Shown: positions 7,209-15,776, counted from the first letter of the stretch. The stretch is DNA of 64,000 nucleotides from Flavobacterium cheniae (GCF_004363695.1 NZ_SNZC01000006.1:1-64000), one strand, 5' to 3'. Numbers and translations: made by a program. Notes: a model not told the origin generated them from the sequence alone.

Positions 7209-8054
7209 CTATTCAAAAACTTCCTCATTTTCTCCATCAAAACTAGCAAAAACCATACTTGGATGCGAATCTTGATGAAAGATGTTTCCTTGTTTATCGA
7301 TTCCGATGGCACCTGCGAAACCATCGTATGGTTTTAATTCAGCAAAGGTTTTTTCGAATGCTTTTTCTATTGAAAATCCGTCGGTAACGCGGGTTACAAT
7401 TTTAGCTGCTGTGGCGTTACTTACGATGTCCTCACCTACTCCTGTTAAACTAACTCCACAAAATTCGTTGGCATAATTACCAGCTACGGTTGCCGAATCT
7501 GATATTCTTCCTGGAATTTCAAATCCTTTTCCACCGGTTGAAGTGGCAACAGCTATTTTTCCGTTATTGTCTAAAGCTACACAACCTACGGTTCCCGTTC
7601 CTAATGAGGCTAATTTCGCTTCATATTCGGCTCTTCTTTGTGTAATTTCGGTTGAAAATGGTTCAAATCCGTGTTTTCTGGCAAAATTTGTGGCACCGCT
7701 TCCGCCTAAGATTCGGTCATCAACTTGCATTAAAACTTGTGCGACTTGGATTGGGTTTTTTACTTCTTCGATATTGATAACACCGCTCATTTTCTGCGAT
7801 TCGCCATCCATTAAAGAAGCACTCATTCTGATTTTTCCATCGGATTGAATTTGGGAACCAATTCCTGCATTGAACAATTCATCGTCTTCCAATTGCGAAA
7901 CCGCATACACCACCGTTTCTAAAGCCGAATGATTTTGCAAATACGCATACGAATCTTTCACAATACGTAAAAGCGCTTGTTGTTTGGCTATTTTTGTTTC
8001 TATATTGGTTGATGATTCTGAGAAAAATCCGCCGTGAATTATAATTTTTGACAT
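7209..8054 (-). CDS. iaaA: Isoaspartyl peptidase / plant-type L-asparaginase
   Basis: N-terminal nucleophile hydrolase that splits beta-aspartyl dipeptides and, in many members, asparagine. The 281-residue precursor starts MSKIIIHGGFF. It carries the autocleavage site GTGTVGCVALD, where Thr155 would become the N-terminal nucleophile of the beta subunit, and then TSTGGKGFEIPGRISDS and TGVGEDIV, which form the substrate pocket in the family. No signal peptide, so it is cytoplasmic. Next door are cyanophycinase and cyanophycin synthetase. Cyanophycinase releases beta-Asp-Arg dipeptides, which this enzyme can split to aspartate and arginine, so the three form a turnover set. A palindrome separates it from cphB, so it is probably transcribed separately. 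Confidence 0.92.
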   Translation of the reverse strand: MSKIIIHGGFFSESSTNIETKIAKQQALLRIVKDSYAYLQNHSALETVVYAVSQLEDDELFNAGIGSQIQSDGKIRMSASLMDGESQKMSGVINIEEVKNPIQVAQVLMQVDDRILGGSGATNFARKHGFEPFSTEITQRRAEYEAKLASLGTGTVGCVALDNNGKIAVATSTGGKGFEIPGRISDSATVAGNYANEFCGVSLTGVGEDIVSNATAAKIVTRVTDGFSIEKAFEKTFAELKPYDGFAGAIGIDKQGNIFHQDSHPSMVFASFDGENEEVFE

Positions 8055-8070
8055 AATAGTAAATTAAAAA

Positions 8071-8125
8071 GGAACACAGATTAAAGAAATTTTTAAATTA
8101 ATATCATTTCCATAATCTGTGTTCC
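8071..8125 (-). terminator. Palindrome between cphB and iaaA
   Basis: GGAACACAGATTA (8071-8083) and its perfect inverse TAATCTGTGTTCC (8113-8125), with a 29-base loop and A/T runs outside. It probably acts as the cphB terminator. The arms resemble the ends of dispersed flavobacterial palindromes such as 22808-22962. Confidence 0.55.
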
Positions 8126-8141
8126 AAAAATATTTTAAAAT

Positions 8142-9014
8142 TTAAACATATTGCGAAGAATGAATACTCATTTTGTGTGTATTCAAATCGAACTTATCGT
8201 ATTGACTCATTACGTGTGTCACCAAGTGATTGATTGATATTGGCTGACCTAATTCCACCTGAGTTAAATTGGTGTCTTTTACTTCTCTCCCATCCACTAA
8301 AATTACTAATCCAGAACCGATGGCTTCCATTTGGCGACCATGAGTAATTAATAATCCCGTGTCTTCTCCTAAGCCTATCCCTAATACTTTTGGGTTTCCT
8401 ACCACCGCTTGAAACAAACGACCGATTCTTCCTCTTTGTACAAAATGCGTATCAATAACTACATCATCAATTAATCCTAAACCAGAGGTAATTTTTACTT
8501 CACCTTTCAGCAAAGCTTCCGAACTACTTCCTTGGTAAATCATATTATTTGAAGCTGCAGCAGCTCCAGCAGAAGTTCCTGCGTATATGAATTCAGAATT
8601 TCTATATTTGTCAATTAACATGTCGTCAAAAGGCGTTCCTCCTAAAATAGAAGTCAAACGCAATTGATCGCCACCTGTAAACATTACCACATCAGCAGCT
8701 TTTAACCTTTCTAGGATTTCAGGATCGTTGGCTTGTTCTCTTTTCTCAATGTACAAAACATCTACATTGTGAGCGCCTAAATAACTGAAGGCTTTTACGT
8801 ATTCTGGGCCAATTTCTCTCGGAATTTTTGAAGCAGTCGTAATAACTTCTATGCGAGATTCCTCTTTATTTTTTGATTCTTTAATGATTCTTTTTAAGAT
8901 TCCTGTTTCGAAAAAATTCAAATTCTTTGAAGCATCTTTATCCAAATTGGTTTCTGTAAAACTTCCTTTATCTACAGCACCACCAATGATTATTAATTTT
9001 CCTTGTATTTCCAT
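8142..9014 (-). CDS. cphB: Cyanophycinase
   Basis: Serine peptidase of family S51 that degrades the storage polymer cyanophycin (poly-aspartate backbone with arginine side chains) to beta-Asp-Arg dipeptides. The preferred start is ATG 9014 (MEIQGKLIIIGGAVDKG, 290 residues), because residues encoded upstream of it do not resemble the family. Visible landmarks are the GGAVDKG loop, FTGGDQLRLTS (about 112-122) and the nucleophile elbow GTSAGA with Ser148, then GLGLIDDVVIDTHFVQRGRIGRL, all typical of cyanophycinase. No signal peptide, so it acts on intracellular granules. It is divergent from cphA across a 236-base gap, a layout that allows opposite control of synthesis and breakdown. Confidence 0.93.
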   Translation of the reverse strand: MEIQGKLIIIGGAVDKGSFTETNLDKDASKNLNFFETGILKRIIKESKNKEESRIEVITTASKIPREIGPEYVKAFSYLGAHNVDVLYIEKREQANDPEILERLKAADVVMFTGGDQLRLTSILGGTPFDDMLIDKYRNSEFIYAGTSAGAAAASNNMIYQGSSSEALLKGEVKITSGLGLIDDVVIDTHFVQRGRIGRLFQAVVGNPKVLGIGLGEDTGLLITHGRQMEAIGSGLVILVDGREVKDTNLTQVELGQPISINHLVTHVMSQYDKFDLNTHKMSIHSSQYV

Positions 9015-9250
9015 GCCGTAAAAATAACTATTTCTTAATACTACACAAATCAAATTGAGATAAAGAAATGAAACTTTTTACTGATTTTTGAAGAAAACTA
9101 AAAGATTACCCGTAATTTCTTACCAAATCAAAAACGAAGTACAACAAAAGCTAAAATTTGATAATTTTATTCAAAAAGTATCGCACTATAATATTATTTT
9201 TCTATTTTTAACAAAATCATTATCCATTTAAAATACAACTTTCAATTTTT

Positions 9251-11869
9251 ATGAAAATATTAAAAATACAAGCCCTTAGAGGTCCGAACATTTGGAGCGT
9301 TCAAAGAAAAAAATTAATTCAAATGCGATTAGATTTGGAAGAAATGGAACAATTTCCTACCAATAAAATCGAAGGATTTAGAGAGCGAATTGAAGCCATG
9401 TTCCCAACTATGATTGAACATCGTTGTTCTGAAGGTTGTAGAGGTGGTTTCTTTTCACGTGTTGAAAGAGGCACATGGATGGGACATGTAATTGAACATA
9501 TTGCCTTAGAAATCCAAACCTTAGCCGGAATGGAAACAGGTTTTGGAAGAACCAGAGAAACTAAAACACCAGGTGTTTACAATGTGGTTTTTAGTTATAC
9601 CGAAGAAAACGTAGGTTTATTTGCAGCTGAAAGTGCAGTTGCTATTGCTGAATCATTAATTGCAGGAACTGAATATGATGTGGAAGCGGATATTCAAAAA
9701 ATGCGTGAAATTAGGGAACGTGTTCGCCTTGGTCCTTCAACTGGAAGTATTGTAGAAGAAGCCGTTGCAAGAGATATTCCTTGGATTCGTTTAGGAACTA
9801 ATTCACTAGTACAATTAGGTTACGGTGTAAATCAAATGCGTTTTCAGGCTACTATTACTTGTAAAACGAGTAACATTGCTGTAGATATTGCTTGTAATAA
9901 GGAAGAAACTAAGCGAATGTTAGAGTTGGCTTCGATTCCTGTGGCAAGTGGTGGTATTTGTGTTGATGAAGAAGATTTAGAAAATGTAATTAAGAAAATT
10001 GGTTACCCAATTGTAATCAAACCTTTAGATGGAAATCACGGAAAAGGCGCTTCCATTAATGTAAAAAAATGGGAAGATGCCGTTGCCGGATTAGCTTACG
10101 CGAAAAATTATAGCCGAAGAGTTATCGTAGAAAAATTCATTACCGGTTTTGATTTCCGTGTGTTGATTATTGATAATAAATTGGTAGCTGCTGCTAAAAG
10201 AGAACCAGCTCACGTAAAAGGAGATGGAACACATACGATTCAACAATTAATTGAAGAAACCAATAAAGATCCAAGACGTGGTTACGGACATGAAAATGTG
10301 CTTACCCAAATAGACGTTGATAGAGATACAACCGATTTATTAGAAAAATTAGGCTATACATTAGAAACCGTTCCTAGAAAAGACGAAGTGGTTTATTTAA
10401 AATCAACTGCAAACTTGAGTACTGGTGGAACTTCAGTCGATGTAACCGATATGATGCACCCAGAAAATATTTTCCTTTGTGAGCGAATTTCGCGTGTTAT
10501 TGGACTAGATGTTTGCGGTGTAGACATTATGGCTGAAAACTTAACCGAACCATTAAAAATAAATGGTGGTTGCATTTTAGAAGTAAATGCAGCACCAGGA
10601 TTTAGAATGCACTTAGCACCATCGGAAGGATTACCAAGAAACGTGGCTGCACCAGTAATTGATATGTTGTATCCACCAGGAAAACCAAGTCGTATTCCAA
10701 TTATTGCAGTAACTGGAACCAATGGAAAAACAACTACTACCCGATTAATTGCTCATATTGTAAAAAATAACGGTTTTAAAGTTGGTTTTACTACTTCTGA
10801 CGGAATTTATGTGCAAAATCACATGATGGAAAAAGGAGATACCACTGGACCTATTTCGGCAGAATATATTTTGAAAGACCCAACGGTGGAGTTTGCTGTT
10901 TTAGAAACGGCTCGCGGTGGAATTTTAAGAGCCGGTTTAGGTTTTAGTCGTTGTGATATTGGTATAATCACTAACATTCAAGAAGATCATCTAGGATTGA
11001 ATGATATTGATACTCTAGACGATTTGGCAAGAGTAAAAGCTACTGTAGTTAAAAGTATCAAGAAAGATGGCTGGGCTATTTTAAATGCTGAAGACGAATA
11101 TTGCATGAAAATTGCAAAAGATTTAAGTTGCAATATTGCTTATTTTAGTATGGATGAAAATTCGGCTGTTGCAAAACAATTAGCTAAAGAAGGCAAAATT
11201 GTTGCGGTTTATGAAAACGGTTTCATCACCATCAAAAAAGGCGAATGGAAAATTAGAGTAGAAAGAGCTACTCATGTTCCGTTGACGTTAGGTGGAAAAG
11301 CAAAATTCATGATTGCAAATGTTTTAGCAGCTACTTTAGCTGCATATTTACAAGGATTCAAAACTGAAGACATTAGCTTATCATTACAAACATTTATTCC
11401 AAGTGCAGCTCAAACGCCAGGAAGAATGAATATTTTCGAGTTCAAGAAATTCAAAGTATTGATTGATTTTGCTCACAATCCTGCTGGTTATCGCGGTGTG
11501 GAAGAATATTTATCTTCTGTAGAAGCTACTAAAAAAATCGGAATTATTGCTGGTGTTGGCGACCGAAGAGACGAAGATATTAAAGAATGTGCTACTATTG
11601 CCGCTCGAATGTTTGATCATATTATCATTCGTCAAGAAAAACACTTGCGAGGAAGAACAGAAGAAGAAATAAATAATCTTATTATGGAAGGAATTGCCGC
11701 AAGTGGCAAAACCGTTACACATGAAATCATTACAAAAGAAGTTGAAGCTTTAAAACACGCTATTAGTAGTGCTGAAGACGGAAGTTTTATAACCGCTTTA
11801 AGTGATGTTATTACAAATGCTATTGAAGTTGTTCAAGACTATTTAGACAAAGAAAACGAAGAAGCTTAG
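9251..11869 (+). CDS. cphA: Cyanophycin synthetase
   Basis: Makes cyanophycin by adding aspartate to the backbone and arginine to each side chain, with two ATP-dependent active sites in one chain. At 872 residues it has the normal length. An N-terminal domain (about 1-160) is followed by an ATP-grasp domain (about 200-480; YPIVIKPLDGNHGKGASINV, EKFITGFDFRVLI, ILEVNAAPGFRMH) and a Mur-ligase-like domain from about 485 with the P-loop GTNGKTTTT, ETARGGILR and the C-terminal FAHNPAGYRG. Both catalytic halves look intact. A terminator follows at 11891. The gap upstream (9015-9250) shows no clear -7 box in either direction. Confidence 0.96.
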   Translation: MKILKIQALRGPNIWSVQRKKLIQMRLDLEEMEQFPTNKIEGFRERIEAMFPTMIEHRCSEGCRGGFFSRVERGTWMGHVIEHIALEIQTLAGMETGFGRTRETKTPGVYNVVFSYTEENVGLFAAESAVAIAESLIAGTEYDVEADIQKMREIRERVRLGPSTGSIVEEAVARDIPWIRLGTNSLVQLGYGVNQMRFQATITCKTSNIAVDIACNKEETKRMLELASIPVASGGICVDEEDLENVIKKIGYPIVIKPLDGNHGKGASINVKKWEDAVAGLAYAKNYSRRVIVEKFITGFDFRVLIIDNKLVAAAKREPAHVKGDGTHTIQQLIEETNKDPRRGYGHENVLTQIDVDRDTTDLLEKLGYTLETVPRKDEVVYLKSTANLSTGGTSVDVTDMMHPENIFLCERISRVIGLDVCGVDIMAENLTEPLKINGGCILEVNAAPGFRMHLAPSEGLPRNVAAPVIDMLYPPGKPSRIPIIAVTGTNGKTTTTRLIAHIVKNNGFKVGFTTSDGIYVQNHMMEKGDTTGPISAEYILKDPTVEFAVLETARGGILRAGLGFSRCDIGIITNIQEDHLGLNDIDTLDDLARVKATVVKSIKKDGWAILNAEDEYCMKIAKDLSCNIAYFSMDENSAVAKQLAKEGKIVAVYENGFITIKKGEWKIRVERATHVPLTLGGKAKFMIANVLAATLAAYLQGFKTEDISLSLQTFIPSAAQTPGRMNIFEFKKFKVLIDFAHNPAGYRGVEEYLSSVEATKKIGIIAGVGDRRDEDIKECATIAARMFDHIIIRQEKHLRGRTEEEINNLIMEGIAASGKTVTHEIITKEVEALKHAISSAEDGSFITALSDVITNAIEVVQDYLDKENEEA

Positions 11870-11890
11870 TAAAAGTTAATTCTTAAATAT

Positions 11891-11926
11891 AAATCCCAAA
11901 TTCCGCAAAGGTCTTTGGGATTTTTT
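11891..11926 (+). terminator. Terminator after cphA
   Basis: AAATCCCAAA and TCTTTGGGATTT arms with an 11-base loop, then a T run. Confidence 0.8.
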
Positions 11927-11954
11927 ATACTTTTATGTCAATAAAAACTACAAC

Positions 11955-12416
11955 ATGCAAAACTTACAAAACTTAATTAGCCAGTTAGAATCTAAAATTT
12001 CACAATTTGAAACTACAAATCTTGCGGTTTCTGGCGGAAGTGTAGGTTGGCATATAGAACATAGTTTGAAAACGATTGACCAAATTGTTACAGCTTGTAA
12101 AAATTCGAATCCTTCAGATTATCAATGGCATTTCAATTTTAAACGCTTTTTAATTTTAACAGTTGCTAAAAAAATTCCGAGAGGAAAAGCAAAAGCTCCA
12201 AAAATTGTTAGACCTGAAGGTGAAATTAATGGTGATACTCTAGCTGTAAGTGTGACAAAAGTGAGAGAAAATTTGATTGGATGGAAAGCTTTGGATAAGA
12301 ATGCGAATTTCCCACATCCGTTTTTTGGAATTTTAAATAAGAAAGAGACGGAAAGATTCTTAATATTACACACGAAACATCATTTGATCATTATCAAAGA
12401 TATTTTGAAATCATGA
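11955..12416 (+). CDS. DUF1569 (DinB-like fold) protein
   Basis: A 153-residue protein resembling the DUF1569 branch of the DinB/YfiT four-helix group. It shows the pattern VGWHIEHSLKTIDQIV near residue 35, FKRFLILTVAKKIPRGKAKAPK in the middle, and a C-terminal HTKHHLIIIKDIL. The histidines at these three places are where related proteins bind a metal ion. No signal peptide, so it is cytoplasmic. The reaction is unknown, though some DinB-like proteins are thiol-dependent transferases. It follows the cphA terminator by 29 bases and stands alone, with no functional link to cyanophycin that I can see. Confidence 0.8.
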   Translation: MQNLQNLISQLESKISQFETTNLAVSGGSVGWHIEHSLKTIDQIVTACKNSNPSDYQWHFNFKRFLILTVAKKIPRGKAKAPKIVRPEGEINGDTLAVSVTKVRENLIGWKALDKNANFPHPFFGILNKKETERFLILHTKHHLIIIKDILKS

Positions 12417-12494
12417 ATTTATAATGCATAGGATGTTTAGTATCAGAACAATCAATACTAACCAAATTACTATTTTATAGTTATACATTTTCAT
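12411..12494 (-). CDS. Possible 27-residue membrane peptide
   Basis: A short frame encoding MKMYNYKIVIWLVLIVLI and so on, almost wholly one hydrophobic helix after a basic N-terminus. Its stop overlaps the end of the DUF1569 gene on the other strand. Such a composition is typical of small membrane peptides, but so short a frame in AT-rich DNA can arise by chance, and no clear promoter or ribosome site supports it. Offered only as a candidate. Confidence 0.2.
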   Translation of the reverse strand: MKMYNYKIVIWLVLIVLILNILCIINS

Positions 12495-12593
12495 CTTTTT
12501 CAACTAGCTGATTTTTAGATATATAAAATTAATTCTTAATCCTATAGTTTTAAAAATATTGGTACGAAATGCAATATTTTGTATACGAATAAC

Positions 12594-12621
12594 AAAAAAG
12601 CTACTATAAAGTAGCTTTTTT
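12594..12621. terminator. Bidirectional terminator
   Basis: AAAAAAGCTACT-ATAA-AGTAGCTTTTTT. It is well placed to end the leftward gene whose stop is at 12665. Bases 12417-12593 otherwise show only the candidate peptide. Confidence 0.75.
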
Positions 12622-12664
12622 ATTAAAATTTAATTCTTTAGGAATTATTAATTTCTATTACAGA

Positions 12665-13942
12665 TTACGTTTTCAACTTCTTTTTCCTTGCCGCTGGAAA
12701 CAACACATTATTCAAAATCAAGCGATAACCCGGCGAATTGGGATGTAAATCTAAAACTGTGGGAGCATCGCCTACTCTATGTTGATAATCTTCTGGGTCG
12801 TGACCTCCGTAAAACGTGAACATTCCTTTACCTTTAGTTCCGTGAATGTAACGTGCTTCACCGTTGATTTTACATTCGCCCATGATTAATACATTCGATT
12901 TAACTTTAATTGCATCAAAGGCTGTAGTTTGCCCCATGAAACCTTTTACTAATTGTGTGTGATTTTGACACAACATTGTAGGAATTGGATCCCATTTTGC
13001 CGAATATTCCATCAAAGTAAAATAGTCTTTATCCATAGAAAAAGCACCTTTTCCGTGTTCTTCAGTAGTATCAATATCCGAAAACTCATATACCATTGGA
13101 TTACGTTCTAACTTATAATCTTTAAAAGCAAAAGTACTAGTGTAATCAATTCGAGTTTGATAATTAGCTTCCGAATCATCTCCATCAAACATAGGTTCGC
13201 AAATATCAACACCTTCTGCGGAAAGCGCAATATCAAAGCTATCAGTAGCCGAACACATCGCAAACATGAATCCACCACCAATTACAAAATCTCTGATTTT
13301 TTTAGCTACCGCTAATTTCTCTTCCGAAACTTTATTGTAACCTAACTTTTTAGCCAAAGCTTCTGCTTCTGCTTTTTGTTGGATGTACCACGGCGTACTT
13401 CTGTAATTTCCAAAAAACTTTCCGTATTGACCTGTAAAATCTTCGTGATGTAAATGCAACCAATCGTATAACAATAGTTGGTCAGACAAAACTTCTTCAT
13501 CATAAACTTCGGTAAACGGAATTTCGGCATACGTTAAGACCATGGTTACAGCATCGTCCCAAGGTTGTTTGCCTTTTGGAGTATACACCGCAATTTTAGG
13601 AGCTTTTTCTAATACAACCGTTTCCATATTTTGAGATGGAGAACTAATATCTTCCAAAATGGCATTAGTTGCCGCATCAGATAATACTTCAAAAGTTACG
13701 CCTCGAATTTGACATTCTTTTCTGATTTCGGGAGCATCAGGCAGTAGAAAAGAACCGCCTCTGTAATTTAATAACCAACTTACTTTGTAACTTTTATCTA
13801 AAGCCCAATAGGTAATTCCGTATGCTTTTAAATGATTTTGTTGTCCTTCGGCTTCCATTGGTAATAATACAAAGGACGCTCTACTTGAAAAAGAGCAAAG
13901 AAAAAAGAATATAATATATAAGCTAATCGCTTTAGATTTCAT
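12665..13942 (-). CDS. Secreted protein usually labelled asparagine synthetase B
   Basis: A 425-residue protein with an N-terminal signal peptide (about residues 1-22, ending near SRA). Close relatives in Flavobacteriaceae are, from memory, annotated asparagine synthetase B, but true AsnB needs Cys2 as glutaminase nucleophile and an ATP-pyrophosphatase SGGLDSS motif, and neither is present. The sequence instead has a glutamine-amidotransferase-like or ThuA-like alpha/beta look: PKIAVYTPKGKQPWDDAV near residue 115, the LLLYDWLHLHHEDFTGQYG region, GGGFMFAMCSATDSFDIAL near 225, and FTFYGGHDPEDYQHRVGD near the C-terminus. The histidines and aspartates in these blocks could bind metal. The envelope location fits no asparagine biosynthesis role, so the function should be regarded as unknown. 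Confidence 0.8.
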   Translation of the reverse strand: MKSKAISLYIIFFFLCSFSSRASFVLLPMEAEGQQNHLKAYGITYWALDKSYKVSWLLNYRGGSFLLPDAPEIRKECQIRGVTFEVLSDAATNAILEDISSPSQNMETVVLEKAPKIAVYTPKGKQPWDDAVTMVLTYAEIPFTEVYDEEVLSDQLLLYDWLHLHHEDFTGQYGKFFGNYRSTPWYIQQKAEAEALAKKLGYNKVSEEKLAVAKKIRDFVIGGGFMFAMCSATDSFDIALSAEGVDICEPMFDGDDSEANYQTRIDYTSTFAFKDYKLERNPMVYEFSDIDTTEEHGKGAFSMDKDYFTLMEYSAKWDPIPTMLCQNHTQLVKGFMGQTTAFDAIKVKSNVLIMGECKINGEARYIHGTKGKGMFTFYGGHDPEDYQHRVGDAPTVLDLHPNSPGYRLILNNVLFPAARKKKLKT

Positions 13943-14013
13943 GGTTTGCTATTATAATTGGACTAATTTATAACATTTCTAACAAAAATCATTTATTGAA
14001 ATGTTAAAGTCGC

Positions 14014-14077
14014 ACCCCCGTAAAAATACCTGGTTACCCCCGTAAAAATACCTGGTTTGAAAATCAGGTATTTTTAC
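14014..14077. promoter_or_regulatory. Operator-like array of three GTAAAAATAC boxes
   Basis: A 22-base unit, ACCCCCGTAAAAATACCTGG plus TT, is repeated perfectly in tandem (14014-14035, 14036-14057), and an inverted GTATTTTTAC follows at 14068-14077. The three 10-base boxes start at 14020, 14042 and 14068. The second and third can also form a 13-base hairpin. The array ends 26 bases before a -7 box (14103-14110), the usual place for activator sites. The nearest regulator is the NarL-type response regulator at 14296-14982. Confidence 0.5.
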
Positions 14078-14102
14078 TCTTACACAGGAATATTTTTTGC
14101 TT

Positions 14103-14110
14103 TAGTTTTG
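14103..14110 (+). promoter_or_regulatory. Promoter -7 box for the small membrane protein gene
   Basis: TAGTTTTG matches TAnnTTTG. No good -33 TTG is present, which would fit a promoter dependent on an activator bound at 14014-14077. The start point would be near 14117, leaving a leader of about 18 bases. Confidence 0.45.
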
Positions 14111-14134
14111 ACTTATATCAAAATAATAAAAAAG

Positions 14135-14272
14135 ATGAACACAAACAGTAGTAATTTATCGTTAATAAACTCGAAAGAAATGAAATTGTTAAAAAGAATC
14201 GGATATATTGTACTTGTAGTAACTATCCTAGTATATTTTATTTTAGTTTTTCAGTTCTGTAGAAATTATTAA
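14135..14272 (+). CDS. Small single-pass membrane protein
   Basis: A 45-residue protein read from ATG 14135 (MNTNSSNLSLINSKEMKLLK). The frame is open further upstream to a TTG inside the hairpin at 14057, but the -7 box at 14103-14110 lies between, so the shorter start is chosen. After a polar N-terminus and the basic LLKRIG, one membrane helix fills residues 22-39 (YIVLVVTILVYFILVFQF), and the chain ends CRNY. I do not recognise it. It converges on the two-component operon at 14296-16710 and sits directly behind the operator-like array, so it could be a target or a small accessory membrane partner of that system. This is inferred from position only. Confidence 0.45.
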   Translation: MNTNSSNLSLINSKEMKLLKRIGYIVLVVTILVYFILVFQFCRNY

Positions 14273-14295
14273 TTTCCGCTAATTTATTAAACGAT

Positions 14296-14982
14296 TTAAG
14301 ACTCAATATCATTATTAGAGTCTTCCAAATTTATGATTTTATTTTGTATGGCAAATATGACTAATCCTGCCATATTTTTTGAGTTTGTTTTTAGTAACAA
14401 ATTGTTCCTATGACCATCTACGGTTCTCGTACTCAAACTTAACATTTCTCCAATTTCTGCCGAACTGTATTGCTTACAGATTAATTCTAATACTTCTTTT
14501 TCTCTTTCTGTTAAAAAATCTTCATCTAAAACAGTTCTTGAAGTTGTATTTGAAATCATGTTTTGATGAATTACTTCCATCACAATTTCGTTGTAATAAA
14601 ATCCTTTTTGAGCTACTTCGTTAACGGTTTTAATCATATCAACGGGAGACGCATTTTTTACTAAATAAGATGCCGCTCCCACATTAATCATATTTGCGAT
14701 AAACGATTTAGTATTGTAACTTGTTAAAGCTATGATTCTAATAGCTGGGAAATCTTTGTGAATTAATTTAGTTGCTTCCACTCCGTTTAATAATGGCATT
14801 TTTAAATCCATCATTATAATATCGGGAAGTTCTGTAGAAGTTTTTAAATGTTCCACTAATTCACTTCCGTTTGAAGCTTCGAAAATAATTTCAATATTAG
14901 GTTCGCGTTGAAGTAAGAAATAGATTCCTTTTCGGAATAATTCTTCATCATCAGCTAATATTATTTTAATCTTTTGTTCCAT
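14296..14982 (-). CDS. NarL/LuxR-family response regulator
   Basis: A 228-residue DNA-binding response regulator. The receiver domain (about 1-125) has the acidic pair DD at 11-12, the phospho-acceptor Asp59 in IIMMDLKMP, a Thr/Ser switch in IALTSY and a conserved Lys in YLVKNAS. A LuxR-type helix-turn-helix follows at about 160-220 (LTEREKEVLELICKQYSSAEI, STRTVDGHRNNLL). It overlaps the histidine kinase gene by one base, so the two are translated together and surely form a pair. The target is unknown. The inverted box array 14014-14077 just beyond the convergent small gene is the obvious candidate. Confidence 0.93.
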   Translation of the reverse strand: MEQKIKIILADDEELFRKGIYFLLQREPNIEIIFEASNGSELVEHLKTSTELPDIIMMDLKMPLLNGVEATKLIHKDFPAIRIIALTSYNTKSFIANMINVGAASYLVKNASPVDMIKTVNEVAQKGFYYNEIVMEVIHQNMISNTTSRTVLDEDFLTEREKEVLELICKQYSSAEIGEMLSLSTRTVDGHRNNLLLKTNSKNMAGLVIFAIQNKIINLEDSNNDIES

Positions 14983-15776
14983 TAATTGAAATTAAATACC
15001 ATTTTTACACCTTCATTTGGTTTTGAAGTAAAACTAAAATTGCCTCCTAAAAAGTTAATTCTACTTTCTATATTCATCATTCCCAAACCTTTTTGATTTT
15101 CCTCTCTCGAACTATCAAAACCTAATCCGTTATCGATATAAGTACAGGTTTTTCTGCCTTCGAAAGTAGTAAATTGTATTGAAACTTCTGTGGCTTTTCC
15201 GTGTCGAAGCGAATTATTTAACAATTCTTGAAGGATACGAAATATATGTAAATGTTTTTCAATAGGATAGCTTTCAAAATCAATACTGTTTTCATACAAA
15301 ACTTTAACAGTTTTGGTACTATTAAACTCTTCTACAAGTTCTTCAATTCCGGCATGAAGCCCAAACTTTTCTAAAACTGGTGGTAATAAATCGTGTGCAA
15401 TGCGTCGGGAATTCTCTAATGCTTTTTGAGTTAACTCAATGATATTGTTGGTGATTTCTAGTTGCTCGGTTTCGTTTAGATTTGGAGTTTTTAATAAATG
15501 ACTATTCAGTGAAACTACATTAAGTTTCGAACTAATATCATCATGCAAATCTTGAGCAATGCGTTTGCGTTCTTCTTCTTGGGTTATTAAAACCGAATTC
15601 AACAACTCTTTTTGGTGTTCAATTTCTAAGTTCTTCTTATCGACTTCTATTTGAACGATTTTCTTTCTTGAAAAATAGAAAAACATAATCAGTACCAAAA
15701 ACATGGATATGAAAGCAAGCAATATAAAAAATACCACTTGGATTATTTCGTTATTTTCTAAATTAATTGCGTTCAT
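14982..15776 (-). CDS. Sensor histidine kinase, HisKA_3 type
   Basis: A 264-residue kinase of the NarX/LiaS/DesK kind. There is one membrane helix at about 12-35, no sensor domain outside the membrane to speak of, a short coiled coil (38-66), the phospho-acceptor region ERKRIAQDLHDDISSKLN with His78, and a C-terminal HATPase with N-box LQELLNNSLRHG and G-box DNGLGF, GLGMMNIESRI. With so little outside the membrane it probably senses a membrane state or a partner protein. The two unknown genes upstream in the same operon, one of them an integral membrane protein, are the natural partners. It overlaps 15763-16398 by 14 bases. Confidence 0.92.
   Translation of the reverse strand: MNAINLENNEIIQVVFFILLAFISMFLVLIMFFYFSRKKIVQIEVDKKNLEIEHQKELLNSVLITQEEERKRIAQDLHDDISSKLNVVSLNSHLLKTPNLNETEQLEITNNIIELTQKALENSRRIAHDLLPPVLEKFGLHAGIEELVEEFNSTKTVKVLYENSIDFESYPIEKHLHIFRILQELLNNSLRHGKATEVSIQFTTFEGRKTCTYIDNGLGFDSSREENQKGLGMMNIESRINFLGGNFSFTSKPNEGVKMVFNFN

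Noticed and set aside
9015..9053. Longer N-terminus for cyanophycinase
   Set aside because: Thirteen extra residues do not match the family, which begins at GKLIIIGGAVDKG.
12665..13942. Asparagine synthetase B
   Set aside because: Signal peptide present, catalytic Cys2 and ATP-pyrophosphatase loop absent; the name is not supported by the sequence.
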